DNA of 64,000 bases from Rotaria macrura (taxonomy: Eukaryota; Rotifera; Eurotatoria; Philodinida; Philodinidae): assembly GCA_900239685.1 (NCBI GenBank), contig OENT01000235.1, forward strand, positions 91,609 to 155,608, given 5' to 3'. The notes below the pieces were generated by a model. The model saw only the letters and a list, made by a program, of their open reading frames with translations. It did not search any database and was not told the DNA's origin. Made by a program: the position numbers and the translations under genes. Positions 13,801-27,165 of the stretch are shown here, piece by piece (the first letter of the stretch is position 1; each line of letters opens with the position of its first letter).

Positions 13801-16135
13801 CCAACATCAATATCCAAACTTAAAAACATGTTTGCTGTATTATCAATATTTTCAACTAGAATCGATTTTTTCTCGTCGCTCATCGATTCAACAATACGTT
13901 TTTCTTCACTATTATCTGTTTCACGTAGAAGACTTATTATAGCTTCGACACAATGATTTTGTACGTCAGGCGACAAACGCCACATATCAATTAATGTTTC
14001 TTGATAAACATGATTTGAATCAATGTGTCGTCGTTCATGACATTGACGACAGAGACTTATTGGATGATTACCATTTGACAAACAACATTCAATTGAATAA
14101 CACACAGCATGAGTGTTTTTCTTTTCGGAGATACATAACTAAAAACAAGTTCAATGTTTTCTCATTGGTAGTGTTAAAATATCTATGTTTACTTTATTTT
14201 GACAATTTAAAGCTATTTCTGACACAGGACAAAGTATATTACGACAGCATTGTTGTGTTTCTTTCGAAGACGCTTTATAACAATCAGTACACAAATAATA
14301 TGGTGGTGGAGTACTATCACCATGTTTTGATAGCAGAATATCAACACAAACTTTGGAAGCAATATTTTGTCTCTGTACACATCGTTCTGCTTGACATATT
14401 ATAGATTTTCGAGCTAAAATGTTTTCCCGGTGAAGTAAGTGTGTTATGACATCAAAAATTCAGAGAAAAAAAAGAGACAAATTCTTACGAATAAATTTGA
14501 AATGTATTGAACGACGATCCATTCCAGTTGGATTCAGCATTGGCCAGTAGAAGAAAAGTAAATTCGATGCAACAGATCTAGCTGATGCAGATCCATGTGC
14601 GATAACAAAGAGAATATCCTATGAAATCAATTTGAACGATTTTTAGAAGGAGATCGATTATGAAATAGTTTCGATATTATAATAATTCGCATGCATACAG
14701 TAAAGAATATATTTTAATTTTCTGAATCATACTTTCTTTTTATCCTATAAACAAAAAAATTCAATATGAGTGTCAACACATCAATTGATTAGTATCCTTT
14801 ACTATTTCGCAATGAAAATAAAACCATTGTTGTTAGCTCTAAATTTCATCGATGATAGTGATGTAAGTTTAACGCAATAGTCTACTCCGATGTTTTCATG
14901 TCGATCATGATGATTTCCTGTCTATAGTTGCCGTATCACTCAAAGCAAATCCATAGTATTATGCTCAAAATGTTGATAAATTCTGAATACTCATTGACAA
15001 ACATAAATATTAATCAGAAACATACGTGTTTAACAATGAAAAATACGAAATCTTCTTTTTTTTTACCATCATGGTCATGCTATGTTTCTTTCAATGACAT
15101 CAAAAGCTCATGAATGCAAACGAAAACAAAACAACCACATACAATAACATCGTGCCATACGGATAATACAACAAAAACACTTAAAATAGTTACTAGAAAA
15201 AACTCACATAAATCAAATCAGCTTTTAAACTCAATAGACATTCCATAATTTGAGCAGGATAATCTGTAAATTAATAATTGTTTTTTAGTATGTCCGACTT
15301 ATTTCTGTCTTTCATTTTTTAATTTCAATTTAGGTTATTTATAATGAAAATAAACGTTTACTTACTATCGCCTTCACTATTTTCAAAAACGATAAAAAGA
15401 ATTGATGCTATTGAATTTAATGTCATCGAATGTTCGGGATATTCTGTATAGGCTAAATAAATGATTCATATTAAAATATTCAAGTTAATTTTAAATCTTA
15501 TCTCATACCCATATTAATAGGTAGAAGTGTATGGCACAATGTATCCAGTATTTTTTTCTTGACAGTCGGCGGAAATATAGTTAGTGTTGTTGCAAATGTA
15601 TACGGTAGTGCATCAAGCAATTCATAAGGTAAAAATGGCGCTAAACAACCTAGTGTAGTTATAATCGCTTCTGATACATCACCATCTCCTGCTTGCAATA
15701 ATGGTACCACATCAATGAGATTAATCAAGGAATGATAGAGTGATGAATAATTTAATGTTGGATATTTACTAATACGATATGAATGTTTACCAGTTGTTTG
15801 CTCTTGATTTTGGTCAATTGTCATTTCTTTCAATACACTACAAGAAGATGAAGCATAACACGCGTGTACACATTTATATATAACTGTATGGATTTAAATT
15901 TTTATATTGTTCGATATATTTTTTTTGTTACCTGAGAAGAGTTTTAGAAAAATGATCCAGAACAGATACAATATCAGTTGTGGTTGGCAATGGTGTTACA
16001 CCACTAACTATATTATTGTAATAATCATTAAGAGTTCGAATCTTCGACGAAACTAAATAGAAAAAAACATAACAATACGAAAGTCTAATTTGTTTGGTGC
16101 TAGATATATTTACATGCTGCTGCACGAGTCGCCAT
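3339..16135 (-). CDS. UNC79: UNC79 homologue, subunit of the NALCN sodium-leak channel complex
   Basis: A many-exon gene over 12.8 kb. The N-terminus joins exon 1 (MATRAAA, from 16135) to exon 2 (FSSKIRTLNDYYNNIV, 16064 down) and exon 3 (YPTLNYSSLYHSLINLI, VVPLLQAGDGD, LPYTFATTLTIFPP). These match the start of human UNC79 (FASKIRYLQEYHNRV, YPSLDYQGLYVTLVTLL) residue by residue. Further matches are DILFVIAHGSASARSV and FFYWPMLNPTG (about 14510-14625), a Cys/His-rich block CCLSNGNHPISLCRQCHERRH (13994-14105), IWDYIMPYWMEAIRLEVP (12302-12391) and SVQEQALQWLQILCLIDI (about 12100). The last exon ends WLNRLQFKIGQIETQ...FYSL with stop TAA at 3339-3341. The protein is an alpha-solenoid-like scaffold that, with UNC80, traffics and stabilises NALCN in neurons. 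Long introns lie at about 10.4-11.2, 12.4-13.2 and 14.6-15.2 kb. Not every middle exon border was resolved. Confidence 0.9.
4761..4798. repeat. (TA)n microsatellite in a UNC79 intron
   Basis: An almost pure alternating TA run of about 38 nt in non-coding sequence of UNC79. Likely polymorphic in length; no function is suggested. Confidence 0.85.
11277..11350 (-). repeat. Polyglutamine-coding CAA/CAG tract in UNC79
   Basis: On the minus strand this codes a Gln-rich run (LKQQQLKQ, about ten Q, L, then seven Q) between an aspartate/leucine segment and a Lys-rich exon end. CAA and CAG codons are mixed, which usually slows repeat expansion. Human UNC79 has no such tract at the corresponding place as far as I recall, so it looks lineage-specific and probably disordered. 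Confidence 0.75.
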
Positions 16136-16576
16136 TCGATCTAGAGCATACACAAACGAGAAGATAAGAATTAATTATTTGTTAGCAAAGATATTATAAA
16201 GAAAAGATGATTTATTGATAACCTTTTTCGAAAGAAAGAAGTCAACAATAGAAAAAGAACAAAAAAAAATAAGCTAAGTACTAGACAGAACCATTTCATG
16301 CGATCAATCGATTCTCTTGGGACCTCGTCTTATTCAATATAATGTCGCTAATAGTTATGCCAATGTTCATTTCCAAGTTAGCGCTAATCTACTAATTTAT
16401 GCATGAACTCATTCAGATTGGTGTAGATTTTTAGCCAACTAGTTTGGAGGTCAATAAACCGGCTACGTACTCAAGCTAAAAACGTGACGAGAAACGCCTT
16501 TCATAAGATAAATCAAGGAGAGATAGGATAAGAATTTATTTCATAATCAATAACGAGACATAGTTTCGTGTACAAT
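16136..16576. promoter_or_regulatory. Divergent promoter region between UNC79 and CUEDC1-like
   Basis: 441 nt separate the ATG of UNC79 (minus) from the ATG of the CUEDC1-like gene (plus). It must hold both 5' UTRs and core promoters unless leader exons exist. No convincing TATA box or repeated motif is visible. Confidence 0.5.
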
Positions 16577-18104
16577 ATGGCCGCATCATCAAGATCAGCC
16601 ACTGTTGCTGAATTACGTCGAATGTTTTCCAACTTAGACTCAACTGTAATTGAAAGTGTTTTAGCAGCTAATAATGGTCAAGTTGATGTTACAATCGATC
16701 ATTTACTTACAATGTCCATTGATACTGAAAATCAAAATAATATTCAACAAGTAAAATTTTAAAAGAAGCATTTTTAAAAGTTCACTGGATAACTTTCATT
16801 CATTTATTAATATTTAACAGGTAACACCAACCACACCCCTTCGACAATTACCAGCTGTTCCAAATATTTATGATGACGATCCGCCACCTTGTAAAATCTA
16901 TTTCGTTTTTGTTTGTTTAACTAACATCAATCAAATAATGTTTTGCTTATTTCAGATCCTGGTCATGATACTTTAGATAATAATCGGGCAGCAACAACTG
17001 CATCTCTCCCACAGCGTTCACCATTCCATCATAAGTCCTCAATTAAATGTCATGAATCTATCAACAAACATCCTTCTGAAAATTCTCGGCGAGATCTTCA
17101 AGTGCGAAAGTGGAAAACACCTTATAATCATTCGCGTATTTGCTACATTGGAGATTTACCTAATGACTTTCTTCGATTAAAACTATTATCAAAGCATGAC
17201 ATCACGAATCAAACAAAGGTATGACAATTCACGTTTTAACAACTATTCTTTTGTACTTTTAAAATTTCTATTAACGAAAACTCAAAGACTTCTGCCGACA
17301 GACAAAGTTTCAGAGCATCTCGATTTACTGATGATACAAATTTTGAAATTCTTTTTCAAAATGAAGAATTTTTAAATGAACTTCGACGTAATCAAGAATT
17401 TCTAGCAGCTCTTCATTCAGGTTGTTCTTTTTATTTTTTGATTATATTCTCTGATTAAAAAGAAGCCTGATTGAAAACTTCCAAATGAATATTTAGAACA
17501 ATCGACACCATCGACGCAAAAACGTCATTCATATCAACATTTAAGTACGAAACCATTACCATTACCAACACCGCCAACTGTCGAAATACCAAAAACACCA
17601 AAAGTTCGTGCAAGGATGTTACAGAATGTTCTGACTCAAATCGAACAAGGACAAACAATGAGAAGTAAATAGATAGAGCTACTTTGTATTGATCAAATGT
17701 AGTCTATTCTTTTATATCAGCATCCATGGTTCCAGAAGAATCCATCACTCACAATGAAGGTTATTCTTATGGAAAAGGTATTTCAATAGATTCAAGAGAA
17801 AGAAAAACATTATGTATAAATTTTATTATTTTTCGAAAGATAATCATGATCGAATTCCACTTCCGCCTGCACCATACTTTAATGAATTTGATCCTGTTCG
17901 ATCGGAGAGTAACGAAGAATTTATTGCTCGATTAAAACATATGGGCAAAAGTAATAGATGACATTTGAAATAATACCGAGCAAATCAAATCTATAATTTT
18001 TCTTTTTACAAGACTCTATTGAAAAATTCAATCAACTAGCTCGGCACTTCTCAACGCGTAAAGAAACGACAAGTACCGGAAGATATTCCAAACAGTCAAT
18101 GTAA
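16577..18104 (+). CDS. CUEDC1: CUE domain-containing protein, CUEDC1-like
   Basis: Exon 1 (16577-16750) codes a CUE ubiquitin-binding domain: LRRMFSNLDSTVIESVLAAN and VDVTIDHLLTM, with the di-leucine-type end and the MF-P-like start of the family. Later exons carry DDDPPPYPG, GDLPNDFLRL (human GNLPDDFLRI), then EILFQNEEFLNELRRNQEF (human LFLQNEEFMKELQRNRDF). Next is a Pro-rich segment, and at the end FIARLKHMGKN...FNQLARHFS (human FRDKLKHMGK...ARAFS). This order is that of vertebrate CUEDC1. All junctions checked keep frame, including an acceptor at about 17287 (ACTCAAAG) that restores it. The stop TAA at 18102-18104 overlaps a strong donor-like GTAAGTT, so an alternative extra 3' exon cannot be excluded. 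The CUE domain implies ubiquitin binding; the precise role is not known to me. Confidence 0.82.
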
Positions 18105-19448
18105 GTTCTTTTGCTAACAAAATAATCTAATTACTAAGAGAATAGTAAAAATCTTCATCGCACTCGCTACTTTTTCTATACAGAAAAAAAGAGTTTTGCT
18201 TAGAAATTTTCAAGCATCATCGAATGAGATATATCACAGAGAATTGACTACTTGAATTTCAGCCAATGTTATATTAATGTGCCTATTGTAGCAATAAAAT
18301 AACAAGTATGATTACATAAATTTTCCATCAACACATATTTACATTCGAGACAAAGTGTGATTCATATTGGTTTTTATTTAAGATTTCAAACTATACTACT
18401 GATAATTCAGAATCGAGAAGGTATTGAAAATTTTAACCTTTCGATAACGTAACAAACTATAGCAGTAAGTATGTAAGAGGAAAAAAGATAGCCGAAAGGT
18501 AAAATGAAAAACAAAAGTCGAATCATCGTTTTTACGACTGACTGAATCATTGACACATAATACGGTATATCTTTCGAATAACTATTCATTTTAATTACGA
18601 TCATATAAATTATCACAAACTTCTCATGCTTATTCGACTTGAACTTTTTTAGAAACAATACTCTTAGTTTTTTTAATTTCATTTATTCATATAGGCTAAC
18701 AAACACATTCGAATGACCGTGTTTTAACAAGAGACTTCAACAGTGATTGTAAGTTTATTTTATCTTACAAAAACTAAATACGACAGATCGCACTTGTTTT
18801 CGATCTCCATAGATATTTTATTTATTGATTTTTATTTTAGAATCGATATTGTTAGTTTGGCCTTACAAAATATCTCAATTTAATTTTACTTACTTTTATC
18901 TCACTTACTAACAATAGCGTCCTAATTATATATATATGTATTTTTTTGTCTGTAGATATTCGCGTATATTTTTTAAACTAATCTCAGGTTACTATAGTTT
19001 TTCTCCTCAATTTTCTACTAACGATTAGAATTTCCATTCTTATGTTTCGTCCAATTCAACGAGGAACAGAATTTACTCATTTAAAATCAACAGACATTTA
19101 CTTCTTTTTCTCTTGACTTTTAATTTTAATTTTTCGACTATGTGTGCATGTCAGATGGTTCGATGAAAAGTTCAATGCGATGGACATAAAAAACTTGTCC
19201 TAAATCGTATTATTTTTCTCACATTAGAAAGAAAAATACTTTGAACTTCCATGTGTTTTTAATTTGTGCATTTATCAATTTTAGCAAGATGGTTTTACTA
19301 AAGATGAGTCGACAAAAAAACATAGTTTTATTGTATTGCTTAGCTAACTTTCTGTGTTCTTGCTTTGTTTCAATACAAAGCGATTCTTATGAAATAAAAT
19401 AATTCTCGTTATTCTAGATATTAAGTAGAAAGTAATCGACAAAGGAAA
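18105..19448. other. Intergenic or intronic AT-rich stretch
   Basis: 1.3 kb without a supported exon. It contains runs of T and several donor- or acceptor-like sites, but nothing matching the basic C-terminal tail of CUEDC1 was found. Just before 19449 there is TTATTCTAG, an acceptor-like site 28 nt upstream of the next ATG. Confidence 0.45.
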
Positions 19449-21959
19449 ATGTATGGTTCCTATTTAACACCTGATGACGACAAATTTCTTGATTTAATTA
19501 CTGATGAATTAGACAAATACAATTTATCGAATGATTCATCCTTGTGTGTGTTCTGAGTTTCTTTTCCCATTTTGAATATTACTAAATGGCTTTTTTGAAA
19601 TATATTCATTGTTCATTGTTTTCTTTTCTTGCAGTATTATTCTTTTCCCATCTTTATCACCAAGACATCGGCTATTAGTACATCGTCTTCGCGGTGAAAA
19701 TTATCCTAATCTATTCAGTTTTTCTGTCGGTGAAGAGAGAACTACTCGTCGAACAATAATTTGTTTGAAATCTCAAATTATGGATGAAGCAGCTATGTAA
19801 GAATGTTTTTCATGTCTTATGTTTGTATATCATCGATTTACGTCATTTTTAATTATACAAAAAACAATAGAATCAGATTGACTTGATCGAAATACGTAGG
19901 TTACCTCTTACATTGAACAATTCAAACTGTAGCAATATTATACTTAGCAAAACTCAGAATGAACCTTGTAGGTTTTCGACTAGTTTGTACGAAGTGAGAA
20001 TTCGTACGAATTTAATATTCATTCATCATCGTTGAAGCTGGTGAGCGCGCATGAAAATTACGAACATAGCTGGTTTATGCACGTATTCAAACATTTCTCA
20101 GCTTAGAGGACCGATGATGATTCTCGTATCTTAGTCATCGTTATATGTTCGTCAAATGTTCATCATTGTATCCATCTGTGAAATGAAGTACGAAATAAAA
20201 CATTGTAGATTTGTTTCCTTAGTAAATAACACGTTTTTCATCATGAGTTTTATCATAAATCTCAAGATAAAGATAATGCTTTCAAGTGACTATTTCAAAT
20301 TTATTTTTCCCAAAGAAAACCGTGTACGAAGCAAAAGCATAATCATACTGTCATATTCAACTGATTGATCGTTCCTATTCGTCAAACTGTTAGCTACAAA
20401 ACGTGTTTTCATCAGTGAATAAGAGTAGTAGAATGATGGATTTCTTCAGATAGGAAAATTTTGCAATCAGTAAGTATGTGTATCAAAAGCTGAGTACAAT
20501 TTTTGTGAGGAAAATGTGCATAGTTGGGCTGTAAAATATTTTACACAAATGTCTTGTTCATTTATAATAATACATTCTTTGATGACTTTTGCAGAGTATC
20601 ATCAAACCCAACAGTAGTCCAATCGAATGACGAATCTTCAACTAAGTATTTTATTTGTCGTTTTTCTTCTTTTGTTTTAAATAACATAATAAATTGATTT
20701 TTTATTTACTAGACGTCGTCCAGATCAAGCATTATACAAACCACCACGTCGAAGTAAGAATTCTGAAGCTTCTAGTCCAATCGCTACACCAACAACACAA
20801 ACGAACGCATCGGAAGAAAATCAAGAAAGCAACAGTGCTTCTAAAACAATAAAAAATAAAATAGCCCGTCCATCAGCTGAACCCTATGTTCCACCGTCCA
20901 GACGTAGCCAACCGGTGATCAAAGAACTACTCCCATCTTCACCTTCGAACTTGACTATAGAAAACTACAAAGCTGAAGATGGAGAAGGAGAAGGAGACGA
21001 AGCGGAAGCAGAACAAGTAGAAGAAGAAGAAGAATGGGAAAAACTATTCAATAATAATGAAACTCCTCAGTATAATGATCTTGTTGAAGAAGTAAAATAT
21101 CGACAAGCACTTCTCTTGAATTCGAACTATCGAAATAAATAATCATCTACTTTTATCTAATTTGAAGATTCAAACAAAATTCAAAGATACTGTTCAGATA
21201 AAAAAACCAAAGAATGATTATTCTCAATGGTCAATTGATGATATACAAATAAAAGAAGCTGATTTATCTCATGTTATTGAAGTATCAAATTTTCCGTCAA
21301 CGATTCATTCTGAAGATCTATCAAATGCATTCAAAACATTAACGTATAAAAAATTCTATACGATATTTCTATATCATATTTGATTTCTAATTCAAATAAT
21401 AGTCGTAGTCATTTTGATATAAAATGGGTCGATGAAACACATGCTCTGATCGTTTTTCCAGATGCTAATATGGGTAAATAAAGAACGATTTCAATTGATG
21501 TTCAAAATACTTATTTGCACCATTCTAGCTTTGGATGCTCTTCAAATGGAACATCCGATGTTTAAAATTTGTTCAATGTCTCAAGCATCATCTGCATCAA
21601 AGAAAAAAGCAAAAAGTTCACTTGGTATTAAAATATGAATATTTTTATCTTTATTCAATTGACGCACGTTTTATTTTATTTGATAACATAGAATTTCTTC
21701 AACCGTATAAGACTCGTCCACAAACATCATCATTAACAGCAAATCGTCGTATATGTGCTGCATTGGGTTTAAAAAATCCCATGAGTAATGATAAAACTAA
21801 AACTGAACGACAAAAACTTGAAACAGCTAGCCGTAAATAAGCAAAGAAAATCATAATATTAATCATGCTGTTCATTTTTGCTTTTATCTAGAACAAAAAA
21901 AACGTGACAAAGAAGAACAAAAAACAGTTTGGGATGGTGGTGCACTACCAGCAACTTGA
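19449..21959 (+). CDS. R3H and coiled-coil domain protein (R3HCC1/R3HCC1L-like)
   Basis: Eight coding exons can be joined in frame. Exon 1 begins MYGSYLTPDDDKFLDLI. Exon 2 (about 19635-19797) gives the R3H nucleic-acid-binding domain (LFPSLSPRHRLLVHRL, FSFSVGEE, RRTIICL), close to the human LLFPPLSSRLRYLIHR and SSFSVGEG. A low-complexity middle follows (KPPRRSKN, acidic EGEGDEAEAE). The C-terminal RRM-like part has VIEVSNFPSTIHSEDL, HFDIKWVDETHALIVF, ALDALQM, FLQPYKTRPQTSSLTANRR and the basic tail ending VWDGGALPAT. Human R3HCC1L has the same series (FDIKWVDDTHALGVF, FLQPAKERPETS, trailing EDAWEG). The intron at 19798-20593 is unusually long (about 0.8 kb); the others are short. R3H plus RRM suggests RNA binding; an exon-junction-complex link for the family is from memory. 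Confidence 0.85.
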
Positions 21960-22178
21960 CATCTTTTTAAAAAAATCTATTTAATATTTTTTTTGTATGT
22001 AATCAAAAATTTTGTCACAACATATATATACAATTATGATTATCTCGGTTGTTTTTGTTTTGTTTGTTTTTCATTCAGACTTTTGTCTGTTAATTACTAA
22101 CATATTCTTATTGGTGAGAAAATTTAAAAAAAAACAACAGAATATGACTACATTAAATTTCTAGATCTTTTGTTTTCG

Positions 22179-22589
22179 ATGTCATCTCAACGCTCAACGG
22201 AATCGATTCTTAAACAATTATGTTCTGGTATACTCTCTGGCAGTGTCATTGGAATCTTGATTAGTAAAGGCCAATACTTCCTGTCATATATAACATTTAC
22301 TTCGATTGGTTTAATCGATATTGCATATCATTTCAATTATTTAAAAGCACACATAACACATTTGACCTATGATCAGTATTCAACACGTAGAGATATCAGA
22401 TTGAAATTTAGCGATTTACAACGCAGTATACAAAGAGAATTACGTGGTCCACGAGATGATTTAAATCAAGAAATAGGATGGTTGTGGAGTGATATTAAAC
22501 GACATGTTGATGGACATATTTATTTTGGCATGGGCTTTACAATGGCATTCTTGATGAGCGTTGTTCTTTCACCAAAAAATTTTCGATAA
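22179..22589 (+). CDS. Small two-segment membrane protein, FUN14 (FUNDC)-like
   Basis: A single exon of 136 codons starting MSSQRSTESILKQL. Residues about 12-45 form a Gly-rich hydrophobic stretch (GILSGSVIGILISKG, then YITFTSIGLIDIAYHFNYL). A basic, amphipathic middle follows (RRDIRLKFSDLQRSIQREL), then a second membrane segment FGMGFTMAFLMSVVLSP near the C-terminus. This layout (Gly-rich helix, basic loop, final glycine-containing helix) is that of FUN14 domain proteins of the outer mitochondrial membrane, but sequence similarity is weak and an N-terminal LIR motif (YxxL) is not seen. An in-frame acceptor-like TTTCTAG lies 14 nt before the ATG. AATAAA follows the stop by 1 nt. Confidence 0.5.
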   Translation: MSSQRSTESILKQLCSGILSGSVIGILISKGQYFLSYITFTSIGLIDIAYHFNYLKAHITHLTYDQYSTRRDIRLKFSDLQRSIQRELRGPRDDLNQEIGWLWSDIKRHVDGHIYFGMGFTMAFLMSVVLSPKNFR

Positions 22590-22866
22590 CAATAAAAAAA
22601 AACATTTGTAACTCACAATTAGACCTATTGATCTGTTTCTCTGTTTCTTTTTTATTCTCCTATGAAATTTTGTTCTAGAAAAACAAATAGGATAAACTAT
22701 TGCCTATCAATAGAAATGATTCTTGAAAAATTTTCTGATGAATAAATAGATTTCTGTTAAAACGAGAAAAACAAATACAATTTCAAATGATTTGCATGAG
22801 AATTCATATATCTACAGAAAAACAATTCTTCGATGTAAGTGGAATTTTTTCATTTTTCAGATAGCA
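22590..22866 (+). other. Short spacer between the FUN14-like gene and TTLL12
   Basis: 277 nt. AATAAA occurs at 22591-22596 directly after the upstream stop. The spacer ends in a pyrimidine-rich acceptor (TTTTTTCATTTTTCAG) 6 nt before the TTLL12 ATG, compatible with trans-splicing or with an untranslated first exon. Confidence 0.5.
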
Positions 22867-25800
22867 ATGGAATATAACCATGCAGAACATGCAGAAGCGC
22901 TAGTCAACGGAGCTCTAGTAAATAGTTTCGTTGATCTACATCGATCACAACTTGAATTATCAGGTGTACCTCGCGTATTCTATCCTACACTATTCGATAA
23001 ACTTCAAAAACAGGTTAACTTATGAGAATATGAGCATGCACGATAAATTGAATCTATTTAAAAATTAGATTTTTGATGCTGGTGAATATTTTGGTATAGT
23101 TGAAGTAGAAAATGATGAAGGTGAAACAGTTCAACGTAAAGTACGTGTAACTAGTGAACATAATCTTGTCAAAGATGATCCTTCCATGTCAGTTAAAACG
23201 AGATCAATTTTTCGATCATCTTCAAATTAGTTGTTTTGCTTTTTTTTGCTTTTATTTGTTAAAGGATTTTTCTTATTGATCATGCGTATACTTATCGAAT
23301 AAATAATATTCGAAATGAACTAGAACAATTGCCAGATCTTGTTGAACGACTTTCTCGAATGATGTTCATATCATCAAATGAAGACAATAAAATTAATGCT
23401 ATCATTGAAAATATGTGGAAATTTAATCATACATATACATTAGCGATTGATGGAGGTAATGCTGAAGATCGTGAACCTTATTGGTATATACGAGATGAGT
23501 TCGGTTCGGCTATTGAACATTCTGATCAAGCTAATGTTCGAATGGCACCTTTCCTTTCTATGATCGACGGACAAATGTATACATTATTATGGCTTATCGA
23601 AGATATTAACAGTGATGGTATATATTTCATTATCTCTTAATTCAGATTGAATGTTGTTTTATTTCGCTTTTTCCCCCAACAAATATATATGATGATTCAT
23701 TTTTTATCAGCATGGTATATTTGTTTTTTCTCTAGTTTTTTCGTATCTTTGTGACCTAACTATGTCGTACATTTGGTTTCGTACGAAAATTGACTTATTC
23801 ATCATAACTATCGTTTATAAATAATGATTATGTACACTTGAGAAAACAAGAATAATTCCTAAACTTAATTGTTTTTATTTTTGACAATATTTAGTATGAA
23901 TATGAAAATTATTGAACTCGATGGACTGCCATAACGACTATAGTACATAAGATGATCAGATAAAAGATAAATAAATTATTCCGAAGTACTAACAATGTTG
24001 AATAGCAGCACTATTTGTCAAACAATCTTAAAAATAAAACTTTTTACTACAAGATTCATATGAAACATGTTCGCGTTCTATGTATAGTTCTTGTCAGTCA
24101 TGTATGATGTAGAAATTCGTATTTACTTCGATGTAAATATAATATCTTGAAGTTCATTTTATAACTTCAGTCGCGTTGAATTACGATATAGCTAAGGATA
24201 GATAAAAAAATGAATGATTTCTTTCATCGAATTTCAAAATAAAACAACTCCCAATGGTACATTTTTCCTTTCAAACCTATTTGCTCAACTCCAAGGAAAT
24301 TTATAATTGTTTATTACTATCATTATTGAAATGTTATAACTATGTATTCATATTTTTTTAGAATTGGTTACTGTTGATTATGTGTGTGGAACGCATGATG
24401 AAGTAGTTCGACGTGCTAAACTTGTTCCATGGACTGAAGATGATCTAACTGATGATATTGATTATCAACAAACTGAACCCAATGAACAATACTTTAATGT
24501 AAATATCATGATATGCCATGTTCATTGTTTGAATCGTATTCTAATTGATGTATTTTTTTTCGTATTATCACATAGACAGGACGAGAAAATGAAAGTCTTC
24601 CACCATCGAATAATTATCCGACAGTTGATTTAACTAATCTCAATCGAACAATAAATGTTTTTACTGATGTTGAACTTGTTCGTAATCATCTGACTGATAA
24701 TCGTTTTCAAATAGTTGCAGATTCATCTCAGGCTGATATTATTTTTACACGAAACCATTTTAAAGATTTCAAGTAAATCATAAGAGACTTTATTTATGTT
24801 TGTTATCGTATGTGATTGATGACTTCGTTTAGAAGTCTATTGGAAAACACTGAACAATTCATAAATCAATATCCATTCGAAAATATAGTTAATATAAAAG
24901 ATCTTCTAGCTGTTATTTGTCGTCGAACATCATCGCCCATTGATAGTGAAACACTTCAATCTTATCCATTATGGTTACCAACAACATTCACGTTAACGTA
25001 TGAATTACCGAAGTTTATTTCCTATTTTCAACATCGAGAACAACAGTAAGTGCTACTGTTTACTTTTACGGGTTTCATATAGATTGCTTTTTATTATCAA
25101 TGGCAATTTATTATAGAACTTTAGATAATCATTGGATTGTCAAACCATTTAATTTAGCACGATCGATCGATACTCATGTAACTAAAAATCTTAATGCTAT
25201 TATTCGATTAGCTGACTCAGGTCCAAAGGTAAAATGGAAAATTTACATTTAATCTAGCAAGACATAAATAATTGTTGTCTGCTATTTTCTATCTTTAAAA
25301 CTAGATTGTTTGCAAATATATCGATAAACCATTGTTATTTCATCGTGAAGAAAGTGGTTTAGTTAAGTTTGATATTCGCTATATTGTTTTGCTACGTTCA
25401 TTAGAACCATTGAAAGTTTATGTTTATGAAAAATTTTGGCTTCGCTTTGCAAATAAGTAAAGATTGTAGTTGACATTTAAAAATAAAAACTTGAATTCGA
25501 TTTCATTGCATTGTAGACCCTATTCATTAGATAATAATTACGATGATTATCAAGTGCATTTCAGTAAATTGAAGACAAAAAAAAAGATAAAGTATTCAAA
25601 AAAAAAGTGTTTTCTGTTGTCTTTTTCTTTAGCCGTAATGAATTATCGATATGCTCAAAATTTGAAAAAGATAACGTGTGAAGAATTCATACCACTATTT
25701 GATGAACAAAACGAACATCTAAAATGGACCGATGTTCAAGTATGAAAATAGTATTCATAAGTTGAAATTATACTACTTATGATTTCTTTTGTTTGTCTTT

Positions 25801-26083
25801 TATACTTTTCAAGGAAAACATTTTTTCAATGATTCGTCAAGTGTTTGAACGTGCTACACTACGAAAACCACCATGTGGTATGTTACCATGTCATCGGTCA
25901 CGTGCAATGTATGCTATTGATTTAATGCTCGATCAGAATGGACAACCATATCTATTAGAAATGAATTTTATGCCTGATATTGAACGAGCTTGTTCATATT
26001 ATCCAACATTTATGGATGATATATTTCGTACACTCTTTCTTGATGAATCGAATAGTAATGTTATAGATATTTCATCGAAATAA
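22867..26083 (+). CDS. TTLL12: TTLL12 homologue (tubulin-tyrosine-ligase-like protein 12)
   Basis: Multi-exon gene beginning [21 protein letters not shown]. The N-terminal half ([85 protein letters not shown]) matches the SET-like N-terminal domain typical of TTLL12. The C-terminal half is the TTL ATP-grasp domain: [59 protein letters not shown], and the final metal-binding [14 protein letters not shown]. An intron of about 0.73 kb spans 23616-24360; the rest are short. TTLL12 is considered catalytically unusual: reported links include histone/tubulin modification and innate signalling in vertebrates, and its activity is not settled. The start Met follows an acceptor-like site, so upstream leader sequence is likely. 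Confidence 0.88.
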
Positions 26084-27165
26084 AAACGAAAACAAGAAAA
26101 GAAGAAGAAATATCGTATCAAAGATCACAATAGATCATGATGTTATTCTTAAAATGTAAACATATTCTTATGATTTCACGTTTACTTCGACACATACACG
26201 TATGTGGAGAATGCGATGAAAATCTTCACAGGCAACGTCAGTGTAACGTCTTCTTATAGAATATTCTCTCAGCGTTTTATCTTTTGACAGCAACTGAGGG
26301 TGTGAGTGCAGATATTATCAGGATCAAAAGAAACGAATCCATACTCCTGCTCTATAAAAAATTAACATTTATATCTTTATGTTCGTGGATAAACTTCTTT
26401 TATTGATGGCATTCATATGCATAATGATATCATTAGTCAAATGCCATATTTACATACACCTATTTTTGATAGTGTCACCGAACATGCCACGATCGATGAA
26501 AAATATTTACTAATAAATTTCTTCATAGTGATGCATGCATGTTTCTATCATTTTGAAAAGTGTATAGCAAGAAGAAAAGTTATCAGTGAGATTTTAAACT
26601 TTTTAAGGTTTGAATGTTGTCAGAGTAGAATCTCATTTTTCTCCTACTTCAGCATACTAACTTTCACCTGATCATCAAAATTCAATTCAGTTTCTTAATT
26701 TATTCATTCTACAATAGTGTTTTATGTGCTATTTACTACTTCATAGTTGTTGAATTACTAAAAGGGAATCACTGCAAGAGAGGGAACTCAGTTCGTGTTT
26801 TCAACGGATGGTTTCAGATTTGGATGAAAATGGTTCCATTTTGTAGAACTAACGTTTTTCGGAATAGAGCCAAATTTGAAGACCTAATTAGGTACTTTTG
26901 ACCGAGATATGATAATCTAACTAAACGTACTACAAATAGACTGCTTTTGAATTCAATATCTTTCTCCAATCAAGCATCTAATAGATTTCTGAAAATTTTG
27001 CCATATGTATGTTTCGATATGGCTTATCCAATCATTGTATCCAAAAATTTCAATTTAGTTGTAATCAGCTGATAAACTATGCTCAAAAATGAACATTAAA
27101 AATTGATCATCCTCTTCTCTGGACAAGTCACAATAATTGTTAATGTTGAAATCCTAAAGAATAGG

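Noticed and set aside
18407-18682. 91-codon minus-strand frame rich in Lys and Ile
   Set aside because: Typical of AT-rich non-coding DNA; no motif, no neighbour relation.
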